Shown: piece by piece, positions 39,552 to 49,859 of the stretch
Position numbering within the stretch: position 1 is the first letter of the stretch
Layout: each line of letters opens with the position of its first letter
Assembly (NCBI GenBank): GCA_018241685.1
Contig: JAFEDJ010000038.1
Span: forward strand, 1-64,000
DNA: 64,000 nucleotides
Reading direction: 5' to 3'
Source of the DNA: Pseudomonadota bacterium
Lineage (GTDB): Bacteria > Pseudomonadota > Gammaproteobacteria > Burkholderiales > Rhodocyclaceae
Notes under the pieces: generated by a model
Told to the model about the DNA's origin: nothing
Seen by the model: only the letters and a program-made list of their open reading frames with translations
Databases searched by the model: none
Translations under genes and position numbers: made by a program

Positions 39552-40348
39552 GCACAAGTCTCGACTACACCCGCCAGGAGATGATGGCCATCGCCACCGG
39601 CCGCGAACTCCGTGACGACGATCTGGCCATCTTCGGGGTCGGCCTGTCGATGCTTGCCGGCTACTTCGCCCAGGCCTGCCACGCCCCCAACATCCGCACC
39701 ATGACGGAAGGCGGCGTCTACGGCGCCACGCCCGTCGGCGGCCTGCCGTGGGGCATCGAATGCAACCGCATCTCGTCCAACGCGACCAGCTTCACGAACG
39801 CCATCGATGCCCTCGGCTTTCTCGTCGCCTCGGGCCGCTGCGACGTGGGCATCATCGGCGCCGCCCAGGTGGACAAGTTCGGCAACGTCAACACGACCGG
39901 CATCTGGGACGGTGACGGCACCATTGGCGACACCTACCGCCTGCCCAAAACCCGTCTGACAGGTGCCGGTGGCGCCAATGACATCGCCTGCGGCGCCGGC
40001 CGGGTGATCATCATGGTCACTCACGAAGCCAAGCGTTTTGCCGACAAAGTAAGCTACATCAGCTCCCCCGGCTACCTCGATGGCGGCAACGCACGAGAGC
40101 GTCACGGCTTCGTCGGCGGTGGCCCGTCTGCCATCGTCACGACCCTCGGCATCATGCGGCCGGATCCCCAGACGAAGGAATTTGTCCTCGACGCCTGGTA
40201 TCCGTTCTCCAGTATCGAAGAAATCCGCGCCAATACCGGCTGGGACCTCAAAGTGTCGTCCAACGCCCACGTCGTGCCCGAACCCACCGCCGAGGAACTG
40301 GCTGCACTGCGCCGGGTGGACGAAACCGGCATGCTCCGCAAGAAATAA
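39548..40348 (+). CDS. CoA-transferase subunit B (GctB/IpdB-like)
   Basis: This 266-residue beta subunit starts with an ATGA overlap with subunit A. The segment IRTMTEGGVYGATPVGG places Glu54 where I recall the catalytic glutamate of glutaconate CoA-transferase subunit B, which forms the CoA thioester intermediate. TGAGGANDIACGAGRVIIMV is the family's conserved glycine-rich stretch. The retained Glu favours a transferase over the IpdAB-type hydrolase. Confidence 0.85.
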   Translation: MSTSLDYTRQEMMAIATGRELRDDDLAIFGVGLSMLAGYFAQACHAPNIRTMTEGGVYGATPVGGLPWGIECNRISSNATSFTNAIDALGFLVASGRCDVGIIGAAQVDKFGNVNTTGIWDGDGTIGDTYRLPKTRLTGAGGANDIACGAGRVIIMVTHEAKRFADKVSYISSPGYLDGGNARERHGFVGGGPSAIVTTLGIMRPDPQTKEFVLDAWYPFSSIEEIRANTGWDLKVSSNAHVVPEPTAEELAALRRVDETGMLRKK

Positions 40349-40362
40349 GCACCGAGGAAAAC

Positions 40363-41151
40363 ATGACAGAAAAGACCTTGCTCAGCGTCGATGATGCAGA
40401 CACCGGCGTCCGCACGCTGACCCTCAACCGCCCCCAGGCCCGCAACAGCCTGTCCCAGCCCGCAATCCGCGAACTGCTCGCGGCCTTCCAGGAGATCACC
40501 CGCGACGACAGCGTGCGCGTCGTCATCCTGGCCGGCGCCGGGCCGGCCTTCTGCGCCGGCCACGACCTCAAGGAGATGCGCGCCGCCGACTATGCGCCGG
40601 ATTACGCCGAGGGCCTGTTTGCCGATTGCGCCGAACTGATGCAGGCCATCGTCAATCTGCCCAAGCCGGTCATTGCCCGCGTGCATGGCATCGCCACTGC
40701 CGCTGGCTGTCAGCTGGTGGCGAGCTGCGACCTCGCAGTGGCTGCCGACGACGCCCGCTTTGCAACGCCCGGCGTCAACATCGGGCTGTTCTGCTCGACG
40801 CCGATGGTGGCCCTGTCACGTAACGTGGCCCCCAAGCACGCCATGCAGATGCTCCTCACCGGCGACATGATCGACGCGGCGACGGCGCTGCGCTTCGGCC
40901 TCGTCAACGAACTGGTGCCGGCTGCCGAGCTGGAAAGCCGGACCCTCCAGCTGGCCCGGCAGATCGCCTCCAAGTCGCCGCTGACCCTGGCCATCGGCAA
41001 GGAAGCCTTCTACCGCCAGGCGGCCCTGCCCCTCGATGAGGCTTATGCCTACACCCGGCAGGTGATGGTGGGCAACCTGCAGGCCCTCGACGCCCGGGAA
41101 GGCATCGACGCCTTCATCGACAAGCGCACGCCGACCTGGTGCGGCCGCTGA
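40363..41151 (+). CDS. ECHDC3-like crotonase lacking hydratase glutamates
   Basis: This 262-residue crotonase-fold protein closely resembles the ECHDC3 family: AFCAGHDLKEMRA, AAGCQLVASCDLAVAADDAR and PGVNIGLFCSTPMVALSR. The two catalytic glutamates of classical enoyl-CoA hydratase (rat Glu144 and Glu164) correspond to Gln117 and Gly137 here, so ordinary water addition is unlikely. It probably acts on the CoA ester made by the preceding transferase, perhaps as a hydrolase, isomerase or lyase. It starts 14 bp after subunit B with GAGGA upstream. Confidence 0.85.
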   Translation: MTEKTLLSVDDADTGVRTLTLNRPQARNSLSQPAIRELLAAFQEITRDDSVRVVILAGAGPAFCAGHDLKEMRAADYAPDYAEGLFADCAELMQAIVNLPKPVIARVHGIATAAGCQLVASCDLAVAADDARFATPGVNIGLFCSTPMVALSRNVAPKHAMQMLLTGDMIDAATALRFGLVNELVPAAELESRTLQLARQIASKSPLTLAIGKEAFYRQAALPLDEAYAYTRQVMVGNLQALDAREGIDAFIDKRTPTWCGR

Positions 41152-41167
41152 CGCGGGAGGAAACAGC

Positions 41168-41635
41168 ATGAGCGACATCAACACCCTGCGCCGGGTCCTG
41201 CGGGAATCGAAGACCATCGCCGTCGTCGGCCTGTCGGCCGACTGGTTCCGGCCGTCCTACTTTGCCGCCAAGTACATGCAGGAACATGGCTACAAGGTGA
41301 TCCCTGTCAACCCGAAATACCCCGAGATCCTCGGCGAGAAGTGCTACCCGGATCTGGCCTCGATCCCCGAGCCGGTGGACATCGTGGACGTGTTCCGCAA
41401 ACCCGCCGACGCCCTGCCGATCGCCGAACAGGCGATTGCGATTGGCGCCAAGACCCTGTGGCTGCAGATCGGCGTGATCAACGAAGCGGCCCGGACGAAG
41501 GCGGAGGACGCCGGTCTCACGGTCGTGATGGACCGCTGCGTCAAGATCGAATATGCGCGCCTTTTTGGCGGACTCAACTGGTTCGGCGTGAACACCAAGG
41601 TCATTTCCGCCCGCCGTCCCCTCTGCCTCCCCTGA
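41168..41635 (+). CDS. CoA-binding domain protein (YccU-like)
   Basis: This 155-residue protein is a single CoA-binding Rossmann domain: TIAVVGLSADWFRPSYFAAK near the N-terminus, VIPVNPKYPEILGEKCYPDL, and a late Cys in GLTVVMDRCVKIEYARL. Stand-alone proteins of this type are often encoded beside O-acetylhomoserine sulfhydrylase, as here, 16 bp upstream. Their function is not settled; a CoA- or thiol-sensing or carrier role is an inference. Confidence 0.88.
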   Translation: MSDINTLRRVLRESKTIAVVGLSADWFRPSYFAAKYMQEHGYKVIPVNPKYPEILGEKCYPDLASIPEPVDIVDVFRKPADALPIAEQAIAIGAKTLWLQIGVINEAARTKAEDAGLTVVMDRCVKIEYARLFGGLNWFGVNTKVISARRPLCLP

Positions 41636-41651
41636 TCCAGGATCATCGAAC

Positions 41652-42932
41652 ATGGCTGACCGTAATTACGGCTTCGACACCCTGTGCCTGCATGCAGGCC
41701 AAATCCCCGACGCGGCGACCGGCAGCCGCGCCGTCCCGATCTACCAGACTTCGTCCTACGTCTTCGACAGCCCGGAACAGGCCGCCAGCCTGTTCAACCT
41801 GCAGACCTTCGGCAACGTCTATTCGCGGCTCTCCAACCCCACCGTCGCGGTGTTCGAGGAACGCATCGCGGCCCTGGAGAACGGCCGTGCGGCCGTCGCC
41901 ACCGGCAGCGGCATGGCGGCCCAGATGATCGCGCTGCTCAACATCTGCGAAGCCGGCGACGAGATCGTGGCGGCCCGCACCCTGTACGGCGGCACCTACA
42001 CCCAGCTCGACGTCAATTTCCGCAAGCTGGGCATCAACACGGTCTTTGTCGACGCCGACGAGCCGGAGAGCTTTGCCCGGGCGATCACGCCGAAAACCAA
42101 GGCCCTCTACGCCGAAACCCTCGGCAATCCGTCGCTCAACGTGCTCGACATCGAGGCGGTGGCCAAGGTTGCCGACGCCGCCGGCCTGCCGCTCTTCATC
42201 GACAACACCTTCGCCAGCCCTTACCTGTGCCGGCCTTTCGAATGGGGCGCGGCGATCAGCGTCCATTCGGCGACCAAGTTCATCGGCGGCCACGGCACGA
42301 CCATGGGCGGTGTCATCGTCGAGTCCGGTAAATTTCCGTGGGACAACGGCAAGTTCGCGACCATGACCGATCCCTCGCCGGGCTATCACGGCGTGCGCTT
42401 CTACGAAACCTTCGGCGATTTCGGCTTCACGATGAAGTGCCGCATGGAAGGGATGCGCACCTTCGGGCCGGTGCTGTCCCCCTTCAGCGCCTTCCAGTTG
42501 CTGCAAGGCATCGAAACGCTGCCGCTGCGCATGGACCGCCACTGTTCGAACGCCCTGGCCGTGGCGCGTTTCCTGGAGGCTCACCCGAAGGTCGAATGGG
42601 TCAATTACCCCGGTCTCGAGAGCAGCCGCTACCATGCGCTCGCCAGGAAATACCTGCCCAAGGGCGCCGGCGCGGTGCTCACCTTCGGCATCAAGGGCGG
42701 CGCCGCGGCGGGGCAGAGGTTCATCAACGCCGTCGAGTTCCTCTCCCACCTGGCCAATATCGGCGATGCCAAATCCCTGGTCATCCACCCGGCGTCGACG
42801 ACCCACCGTCAGCTGTCGGAAGAGCAGCAGGTTGCCGCTGGCGTACCGCCGGACCTGATCCGTCTTTCGGTCGGCCTGGAAACCCTGGATGACATTCTTT
42901 GGGACATCGACCAAGCCCTGGCCAAGAGCTGA
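41652..42932 (+). CDS. metY: O-acetylhomoserine sulfhydrylase (MetY-type)
   Basis: This 426-residue PLP enzyme of the Cys/Met metabolism family makes homocysteine from O-acetylhomoserine and sulfide, or methionine directly if methanethiol is used. FDTLCLHAGQIPDAATGSRA is the family start, the cofactor Lys lies in SVHSATKFIGGHGTTMGG, and NIGDAKSLVIHPASTTHRQL is the MetY C-terminal signature. It is the last gene of the operon that begins with the sulfonate-type importer, giving that operon a sulfur-assimilation end point. Confidence 0.94.
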   Translation: MADRNYGFDTLCLHAGQIPDAATGSRAVPIYQTSSYVFDSPEQAASLFNLQTFGNVYSRLSNPTVAVFEERIAALENGRAAVATGSGMAAQMIALLNICEAGDEIVAARTLYGGTYTQLDVNFRKLGINTVFVDADEPESFARAITPKTKALYAETLGNPSLNVLDIEAVAKVADAAGLPLFIDNTFASPYLCRPFEWGAAISVHSATKFIGGHGTTMGGVIVESGKFPWDNGKFATMTDPSPGYHGVRFYETFGDFGFTMKCRMEGMRTFGPVLSPFSAFQLLQGIETLPLRMDRHCSNALAVARFLEAHPKVEWVNYPGLESSRYHALARKYLPKGAGAVLTFGIKGGAAAGQRFINAVEFLSHLANIGDAKSLVIHPASTTHRQLSEEQQVAAGVPPDLIRLSVGLETLDDILWDIDQALAKS

Positions 42933-43015
42933 CAGCTGGGCTCCAGATCAGCGGAGTCAGAAGAGTCTGTGCACCGACCGGTGGTCGCCCCTGGGGCGGC
43001 CTCCGGCTGCCTGTA

Positions 43016-43021
43016 TAATCG
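43016..43021 (+). promoter_or_regulatory. -10 box upstream of prfC
   Basis: A consensus TATAAT lies 28 bp before the prfC start, in a 117-bp gap after metY. No good -35 hexamer is seen at 17 bp. It suggests prfC has its own promoter rather than belonging to the sulfur operon. Confidence 0.5.
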
Positions 43022-43049
43022 CGGCCTTTCCGTCTTACCGCACCGCATC

Positions 43050-44621
<1,572 letters not shown>

Positions 44622-44631
44622 TCCTCCCTCC

Positions 44632-44655
44632 GCCGCTGTCGCTTCAGACAGCGGC
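44632..44655 (+). terminator. Stem-loop after prfC
   Basis: GCCGCTGTC (44632-44640) and GACAGCGGC (44647-44655) form a perfect 9-bp stem with a 6-nt loop, 10 bp after the prfC stop. There is no T run, so it may be a weak or factor-assisted terminator. Confidence 0.5.
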
Positions 44656-44677
44656 AAGCCAGATACCGCATAGCCCT

Positions 44678-44729
44678 CCGGTTCACCATTCGCATGCGCA
44701 TTGCGCTGATTTCGAACATCTGAAACCGG
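44678..44729 (+). repeat. Flanking hairpin element, copy A (left of pilus locus)
   Basis: This 52-bp sequence matches 60073-60124 at 43 of 52 positions with no gap. Its ends are complementary (CCGGTT/AACCGG); in copy B they are CCGATT/AATCGG, a compensatory G-C to A-T change. An inner hairpin, GCGC-ATT-GCGC here, also shows one compensated pair. An ATG follows 4 bp after the element. Confidence 0.7.
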
Positions 44730-44733
44730 AAGC

Positions 44734-44979
44734 ATGGACAGTCCCGACGACCTCGACGGGGACGTGAGTCCATGCGACGGCGCGGCAATCACCTCAAGGA
44801 CGCCGACTGGCGCCGGCCGTGACATCCATCAGCCTGTCCGCCCGTCAGCCCGCGGCACGCCTCGGGAACGGATAGAACATCGTCCTCCCCCCTTGGCCAA
44901 CGGGTGCTGCTCGGGTCGACCTGCCTCCGGTCACGCCTGCGCGGTCCGGAGCAAGTCGACGTCGCTGCACTGTCGATGA
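44734..44979 (+). other. Doubtful ORF after hairpin element A
   Basis: An 81-codon open frame begins right after element A. Its codons for SPCDGAAIT (about 44766-44792) match those for SPCDGGAIT near 61234-61260, with four of five base-difference codons synonymous, which hints at past coding. The rest is Pro/Arg-rich and not protein-like. It is probably a decayed remnant. Confidence 0.3.
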
Positions 44980-45487
44980 TTTTTACAGTTTTGCCGACCA
45001 TACACCAAGAATCTGGAGCAACTTATTGATTCGACGAAATTTTCACAAAAGGCATGATTTTTGCGATTTTCGCTACAAATAACAATCAAACACCACCTTC
45101 GTCGAATTTATTGTTGAGCAGGAAATGTTTCACAGACAGCACATTGAGTCGGTCATCACCAACGGTTGCGAAGGAGTAGTCTGAAAAAGGCGTATGGGAC
45201 TTTCACCAAAAAGAATAAATAGCGGGCGATATAAGCAGCTCGGGGAGACATATCAGCTATAAATTTCTGCGCCCCACGACGTAACGATCTTTGACGTTAA
45301 AAAACCCCACCCCGAATCCACCCGCCAGAAATTTATATTAGAGTAATTAAAAGACGTCACCTTCAAGTTTGTTGTAAACCTGCCCTCCACAATGCGCTCA
45401 ATCGCATCAGGAATGCATTCGATGGGAGTGGGAGTAAGTGTCGCTTAGCACCCTTGCAGTTTTCATTCTTGCTCAAAGGAGACATTC
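44980..45487. other. AT-rich region upstream of major pilin
   Basis: This 508-bp stretch is markedly richer in A+T than its surroundings and has no supported gene. It should hold the promoter of the major pilin gene and probably its long leader. I see no convincing sigma54 or sigma70 pair by eye. AAGGAGA precedes the pilin ATG. Confidence 0.45.
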
Positions 45488-45874
45488 ATGAATAAGCCGT
45501 CCACCCGTATTGGCCGTCGTCTGCAAGCCGGCTTCACCTTGATCGAATTGGTCGTCGTCATCGTCATCATCGGTATTCTTGCAGCCGTGGCAATCCCCTC
45601 CCTGACCGGCGTCAGTGACCAGGCTCAGATAGCCAAGAATACGGCGACACTGGGCGCGCTCAAATCAGCCTGGTCGAGCGCATTTGCTGTTGCCAGGGCG
45701 GCCCCCAGTGTTGCTGCAGTTGCAGCACAAATGTCCGACCCGACATGTACCGTTGCCGGGACAGTCATTACTTGTGGAACTGCCGCAACAATCACCACGA
45801 CCTTCACGGCTGCCGCCGACCCTATCCTCACTCCAGCCGGCATTACCTGTACGACAGCAACTCTTTGTAATTGA
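45488..45874 (+). CDS. mshA: MSHA-type major pilin (type IV prepilin)
   Basis: This 128-residue prepilin has a 15-residue basic leader, RIGRRLQAG, cut by prepilin peptidase before FTLIELVVVIVIIGILAAVA with the conserved Glu5. The short Thr/Ala-rich C-terminal domain has a Cys pair in CTVAGTVITC and another in CTTATLCN, probably disulfides. The small size and position at the head of the locus suggest the major subunit. An excellent ribosome binding site (AAGGAGA) supports high expression. The locus lacks an evident second major pilin. Confidence 0.85.
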   Translation: MNKPSTRIGRRLQAGFTLIELVVVIVIIGILAAVAIPSLTGVSDQAQIAKNTATLGALKSAWSSAFAVARAAPSVAAVAAQMSDPTCTVAGTVITCGTAATITTTFTAAADPILTPAGITCTTATLCN

Positions 45875-46045
45875 TTTTCACCAGATCCGATTTCAATTGC
45901 ATTTCGCTTTTTATCACATTTCATAATGAAAGTCCGGGACTGGAGTCATGAAAAGCGACCGCCACGGATCGCTCCGACTTCATTGACTGCGATTCCGGAC
46001 AATCCATTCGATCTCTGCCGGGCATTGGTCATTTCGCCCCCCCCA

Positions 46046-46609
46046 ATGTCCGGCATTTCAATTCATATCCAGCAGCGGGAAGTAACGACATCGAGCGTAT
46101 TTTTCTTCCAGTCGCTCCATCGCCGCGGCAGGGGCTTCACGCTAATTGAGTTCGTCGCCGTCATAGTCATGATCGGCATTCTTTCCTCCGCAGTGATGAC
46201 GAGCATGCAGGCGAGTCTGCAGCTGAGTGTCAGCACCCAGGCGGACCAGTTTCGCCGCAATCTCTCGCATATCCAGCTACTGGCCATCAGCCGGGGCAGC
46301 CGACTGCGGCTGACGGTGAATGCAGCCGGCACCAATTACACGGTCGTTTCATGCGACACCTCCGCCTGTTCGACCACCAGCGCCGTGACCGATCCGGCCA
46401 CCGGGCTGAATTTCAGCATGAATCTGTCGGACGGCGTCACGCTGGCCCCCACCAGCAATACCCTCGATTTCGACAGCCTGGGGCGGCCCCAGGCCAGTGG
46501 AAGCCTGATCACCACCAGCCCAGCCCGGACCTATACCCTGTCGGGCAACGGCCGCAGCGTCCAGGTCACGGTGCTCCCGATCACCGGCTTTGCCCAGGCG
46601 AGCTACTGA
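46046..46609 (+). CDS. Pseudopilin (GspH/MshC-like)
   Basis: This protein of about 187 residues has an N-methylation motif RGRG/FTLIEFVAVIVMIGILSS after an unusually long leader of about 30 residues if the ATG at 46046 is used; the frame is open to 45926 and the start is uncertain. The globular part (ADQFRRNLSHIQLLAISRGS) matches the GspH/FimT minor-pilin family. It is a probable minor pilin that primes assembly. The stop is one base before the next gene's ATG. Confidence 0.75.
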   Translation: MSGISIHIQQREVTTSSVFFFQSLHRRGRGFTLIEFVAVIVMIGILSSAVMTSMQASLQLSVSTQADQFRRNLSHIQLLAISRGSRLRLTVNAAGTNYTVVSCDTSACSTTSAVTDPATGLNFSMNLSDGVTLAPTSNTLDFDSLGRPQASGSLITTSPARTYTLSGNGRSVQVTVLPITGFAQASY

Positions 46610-46610
46610 C

Positions 46611-47015
46611 ATGCGCCGCTCGTCCGGATTCACGCTGCTGGAACTGGTGGTGGTGATGCTGATCATCGGCGTCGGCATGACAGGCATCGCCAGCATTTTC
46701 GGCAACACGTCCGGCTCTCTGTCCCTCAACGAGACCCAGCAACAGGCTTCCCAATACGCCCAGGAGTGCGCCGAGCGGCTCCTGGCCACCCGCCGCGACC
46801 TCGGCTTCGCCTGGTTCGCAAGCAACACTTTCGCCTGCGACACGCCGAGCGGCTTCACGCTGGGCGTAAATGTCGGCAGCCTTTACACCGGCACCGGCGC
46901 CACCTCGACGACGTGCCCCAACGGGGTCCAGTGCCGGGATGTCAGGATTACCGTCAGCAGGAGTTCCGCGTCGTCGGCCATTACGGTCCTGCTGGCCAAC
47001 CACGAGCCACTGTGA
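46611..47015 (+). CDS. Minor pilin (MshD/PilV-like)
   Basis: This 134-residue protein has a very short leader, MRRSSG, then FTLLELVVVMLIIGVGMTGI, the class III-like signal of type IV minor pilins. ASQYAQECAERLLATRRDLG is the amphipathic helix continuation. It carries two Cys pairs. It starts 1 base after the GspH-like gene. Confidence 0.8.
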   Translation: MRRSSGFTLLELVVVMLIIGVGMTGIASIFGNTSGSLSLNETQQQASQYAQECAERLLATRRDLGFAWFASNTFACDTPSGFTLGVNVGSLYTGTGATSTTCPNGVQCRDVRITVSRSSASSAITVLLANHEPL

Positions 47016-47023
47016 GGCCGGAC

Positions 47024-47602
47024 ATGGGCCGCGCACGGGGATTCACGCTGATCGAACTGGTCATCGTCATCATCGTCGTCAGCATCATGGCGGCGGTACT
47101 CACGCCGATGACCCTGTCCGGCCTGCTGGCCTACAACACGACCCAGGCCGACCTGGTCGTGCTGGACAAGCTGCGCTACGCCACCGAAAGACTGGCGCGG
47201 GAAATCCGCGAGGTCAATTACAACAGCAGCAACGGCTTCGCCTTCGCGGCGCCCGTCGGGGCGACATGCACAGCGGGGACGCTCGGCATGTGTCCGAACA
47301 CCATGATCTTCACCCGGACCTTCCTCGACGCCAGCGGTACGGCATCCACGGCCACCGTCACCATCAGCAATACCGGCAGCGCCGTGAAGCTGGCCTATTC
47401 GACACCGACGGTCGCGGCACAAACGCTGACGGACGAGCTGAATGGAACGACCGGACTGTCCTTCACCTATCTGACCAGCGATGGCGTCACCACCACGACG
47501 GATCCGAAACTGGTGCGCTCGGTGCAGATTTCGCTGACTTTGCGGCACAACGGCAGCAATTACACGCAGCGTACCCGCGTCGAACTGAAGAACATCACAT
47601 GA
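47024..47602 (+). CDS. Minor pilin (MshO/PilW-like)
   Basis: This 192-residue prepilin begins MGRARG/FTLIELVIVIIVVSIMAAVL, followed by a helix YATERLAREIREVNYNSSNG typical of GspJ/MshO-type minor pilins. It starts 8 bp after the previous stop and its TGA overlaps the ATG of the large adhesin gene. The ATG at 47024 defines the short leader; upstream in-frame codons lie inside the preceding gene. Confidence 0.82.
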   Translation: MGRARGFTLIELVIVIIVVSIMAAVLTPMTLSGLLAYNTTQADLVVLDKLRYATERLAREIREVNYNSSNGFAFAAPVGATCTAGTLGMCPNTMIFTRTFLDASGTASTATVTISNTGSAVKLAYSTPTVAAQTLTDELNGTTGLSFTYLTSDGVTTTTDPKLVRSVQISLTLRHNGSNYTQRTRVELKNIT

Positions 47603-49797
47603 GCCCATTTGCCCCACTCCGCCGGCAGCGCGGAGCCGCTTCAGCGGCTATTGCCATGGTGCTGGTGTTCCTTTTGCTGGCCGCGGCGAGCGCCGTCATG
47701 AATCTATCGGGCTCGGCCGTGATCGATGCGGCGGCGAATGAACAGCAGATCTCAGCGCTGTTCGTGGCCGAGAGCGGAGTGGAAAGAATGCAGGGCACAA
47801 TCTGGCAGGCAGCCAGGACCAACGGATACACGGATGCCACCTGCACCGGCCTGACGTCGCTGGCTGCCGCCAACCTGGGCCAGGGCACCTTCCAGTACCG
47901 GGGCGCCTTCCAATTCCTGTCCGCCACCTCGACCCCAAGCACCTGCGGGGGCAGTATCCTCAATCCGAACTGTACCGGCTGCACGGTCACCGTGAAGGGG
48001 ACTATCGGCTCCTACTCCCGCACGATCCGCGCCCTGCTGTCGCTCACGAACAATCAGGGCATCGAGGGCAACGCCAGCCAATTCACCCTGAACCTGAATA
48101 CCTCCGCGAATAATGCGGCGGCGTTTACCAACCTTGCCTATCGCGCCAAGGCCGGGGGCGGCTCAAGTGCGATGATCGGCAGCTGCACCAATACAGGCGG
48201 CTCCTGCCTGATCACGTCGACAAGTGTGTCGGGCTGGAACCTGAACAACACCGGCACCAACAACGTGAGCGGGATGGGGGTCTACGCCTCGGTACCCACC
48301 GCTGGCACCTATAGCATCACCGACACCCTGGTGGATAACAGCAACAACCCTGCGGCACGCAATTATGTCCAGACCGGTGCGCTGTTCTACCCCCTGAGCG
48401 GCGGGTCGGTCGGCTTCGTCGGCTCGTTTGGCCGGGATAGCGGCTCCAACAAGACGATTGGCACGTCCACGACAACCGGCAGCCTCCCCACCACCTGGAA
48501 CTGCGCGGCCCCCACCAACGCCACGGGTTATGGCGGTACCGCCAGCGCGAGCAACGCCGCAGGCGCGAATACGCTGGTCTACGGTTTTTCCTCCTGGCCG
48601 GCGTCGGCGGCCAACCAGCTGAACCACATGACACTCGGCATCCAGCCGCTGAGCCAGATTCTGCGTATGACCGGCACCCAGGGGGACAACCTGTATTCGC
48701 AGATATGGTATTCCTACAATCCCGCCTACTATCCTACTGGAGCGACGGGTGCCACAAATGGCGCCAATTTCACGGGGACGATCGGCGCCACATTCAGCGG
48801 GACGATAACGGGCGCCGGCGCAACCAAGACCCTGACCATCACCAGCGGTGTGACGGCCCCGGCCATCCTGACCATCGGCGACACCATCACCAACAATGGC
48901 GGCACAACCGTCTATGGCACGCTTGGTAGCCTGATCTCGGGCACCTTGGGGGCCACTGGCAGCACCTACAACATCGTCACCGCATCGACGGTCGCCACGG
49001 CGACCACCTTGTGGGCCAAAAGCAATGTCCTGAGACTGGCGACAGCCCCGTCCAGTGGCGTACTGACCCTGGGCGACAGCATCACCAACAGCGGCGGCGC
49101 GACGACCTACGGCACTCTGGGGACATTGCGCTCCGGCACGTGGGGAGCGGCCGGCAGCACGTACAATCTCACAGGCGCCCCCCAACTCGTCGCCTCGTCC
49201 AGCCTGGAATCCGTGGGCACCACAATTACCTTGTCCGGCACGATATCCGGTGCCAACAGCACTCCCTCGACCGGTACGGCCCTTGCCGTTTCTTCCGGTA
49301 CCGGGACATTCGACTCGTCCACCTTCACCGGCAGCATCAGCGGCACGACCCTGACGGTGACCAGTTGCAGCAATGGCAGCCCCGCCAATGGCGACGCGCT
49401 CTTCGGCGTAAACGTCCGACCGAATACACGGATCACGGGGCCCTTGGCAACGGGAAGCGCCTGCAACGGCACCTACCCTGTCAGCACCAGCCAGACGGCC
49501 GCCAGCGACACCATTCTTGCGAGGGCTGCGGTGGTGTCCGTCACCTCAGCCAACTCCTATAGCGTGTCCCGCAAACCGACAACCCGACTCGCCAGCAGTG
49601 CGCTGCTTTGCGGTGGCGTCTGCCCCTTCTTCTTCGACAATACCGGCTCGAACACCAACTTCACCCTAACGAACATCACCTCCGGCGATGACTGGGCTTC
49701 GGGCTTTGCCTGCCTGAGTGGCGTGGATCCCGCTCAGATCGTCATCCTGGGCAACCTGACTGCAAAGAAGACCAGCTGGAGCGAGCCGATACAGTAA
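47599..49797 (+). CDS. Pilus tip adhesin, MshP/MshQ or PilX-like
   Basis: This 732-residue protein begins MSPFAPLRRQRGAASAAIAM with a PilX/MshP-type hydrophobic helix (about residues 17-35) and no FTLIE motif. The remainder is a Gly/Thr/Ser-rich beta region. Two repeats of about 65 residues lie near residues 415-475 and 480-540: LTIGDTITNNGGTTVYGTLG and LTLGDSITNSGGATTYGTLG. A later NGDALFGVNVRPNTRITGPL segment resembles phage tail and adhesin repeats. It is probably a tip-located adhesin. Confidence 0.75.
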   Translation: MSPFAPLRRQRGAASAAIAMVLVFLLLAAASAVMNLSGSAVIDAAANEQQISALFVAESGVERMQGTIWQAARTNGYTDATCTGLTSLAAANLGQGTFQYRGAFQFLSATSTPSTCGGSILNPNCTGCTVTVKGTIGSYSRTIRALLSLTNNQGIEGNASQFTLNLNTSANNAAAFTNLAYRAKAGGGSSAMIGSCTNTGGSCLITSTSVSGWNLNNTGTNNVSGMGVYASVPTAGTYSITDTLVDNSNNPAARNYVQTGALFYPLSGGSVGFVGSFGRDSGSNKTIGTSTTTGSLPTTWNCAAPTNATGYGGTASASNAAGANTLVYGFSSWPASAANQLNHMTLGIQPLSQILRMTGTQGDNLYSQIWYSYNPAYYPTGATGATNGANFTGTIGATFSGTITGAGATKTLTITSGVTAPAILTIGDTITNNGGTTVYGTLGSLISGTLGATGSTYNIVTASTVATATTLWAKSNVLRLATAPSSGVLTLGDSITNSGGATTYGTLGTLRSGTWGAAGSTYNLTGAPQLVASSSLESVGTTITLSGTISGANSTPSTGTALAVSSGTGTFDSSTFTGSISGTTLTVTSCSNGSPANGDALFGVNVRPNTRITGPLATGSACNGTYPVSTSQTAASDTILARAAVVSVTSANSYSVSRKPTTRLASSALLCGGVCPFFFDNTGSNTNFTLTNITSGDDWASGFACLSGVDPAQIVILGNLTAKKTSWSEPIQ

Positions 49798-49859
49798 CAG
49801 CGGCGCGAAGCCTCTACCCGACAATACGCCGGATGACACGAGAAACACGACGGCGCTCG

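Noticed and set aside
41643..42914. A 423-codon minus-strand frame over metY
   Set aside because: Antisense shadow of a gene with an unambiguous PLP site; no motif on the minus strand.
45401..45470. Sigma54 promoter for the major pilin (TTAGCAC near TTGCA)
   Set aside because: The two parts are only 2 bp apart, against the required 5, so the fit fails.
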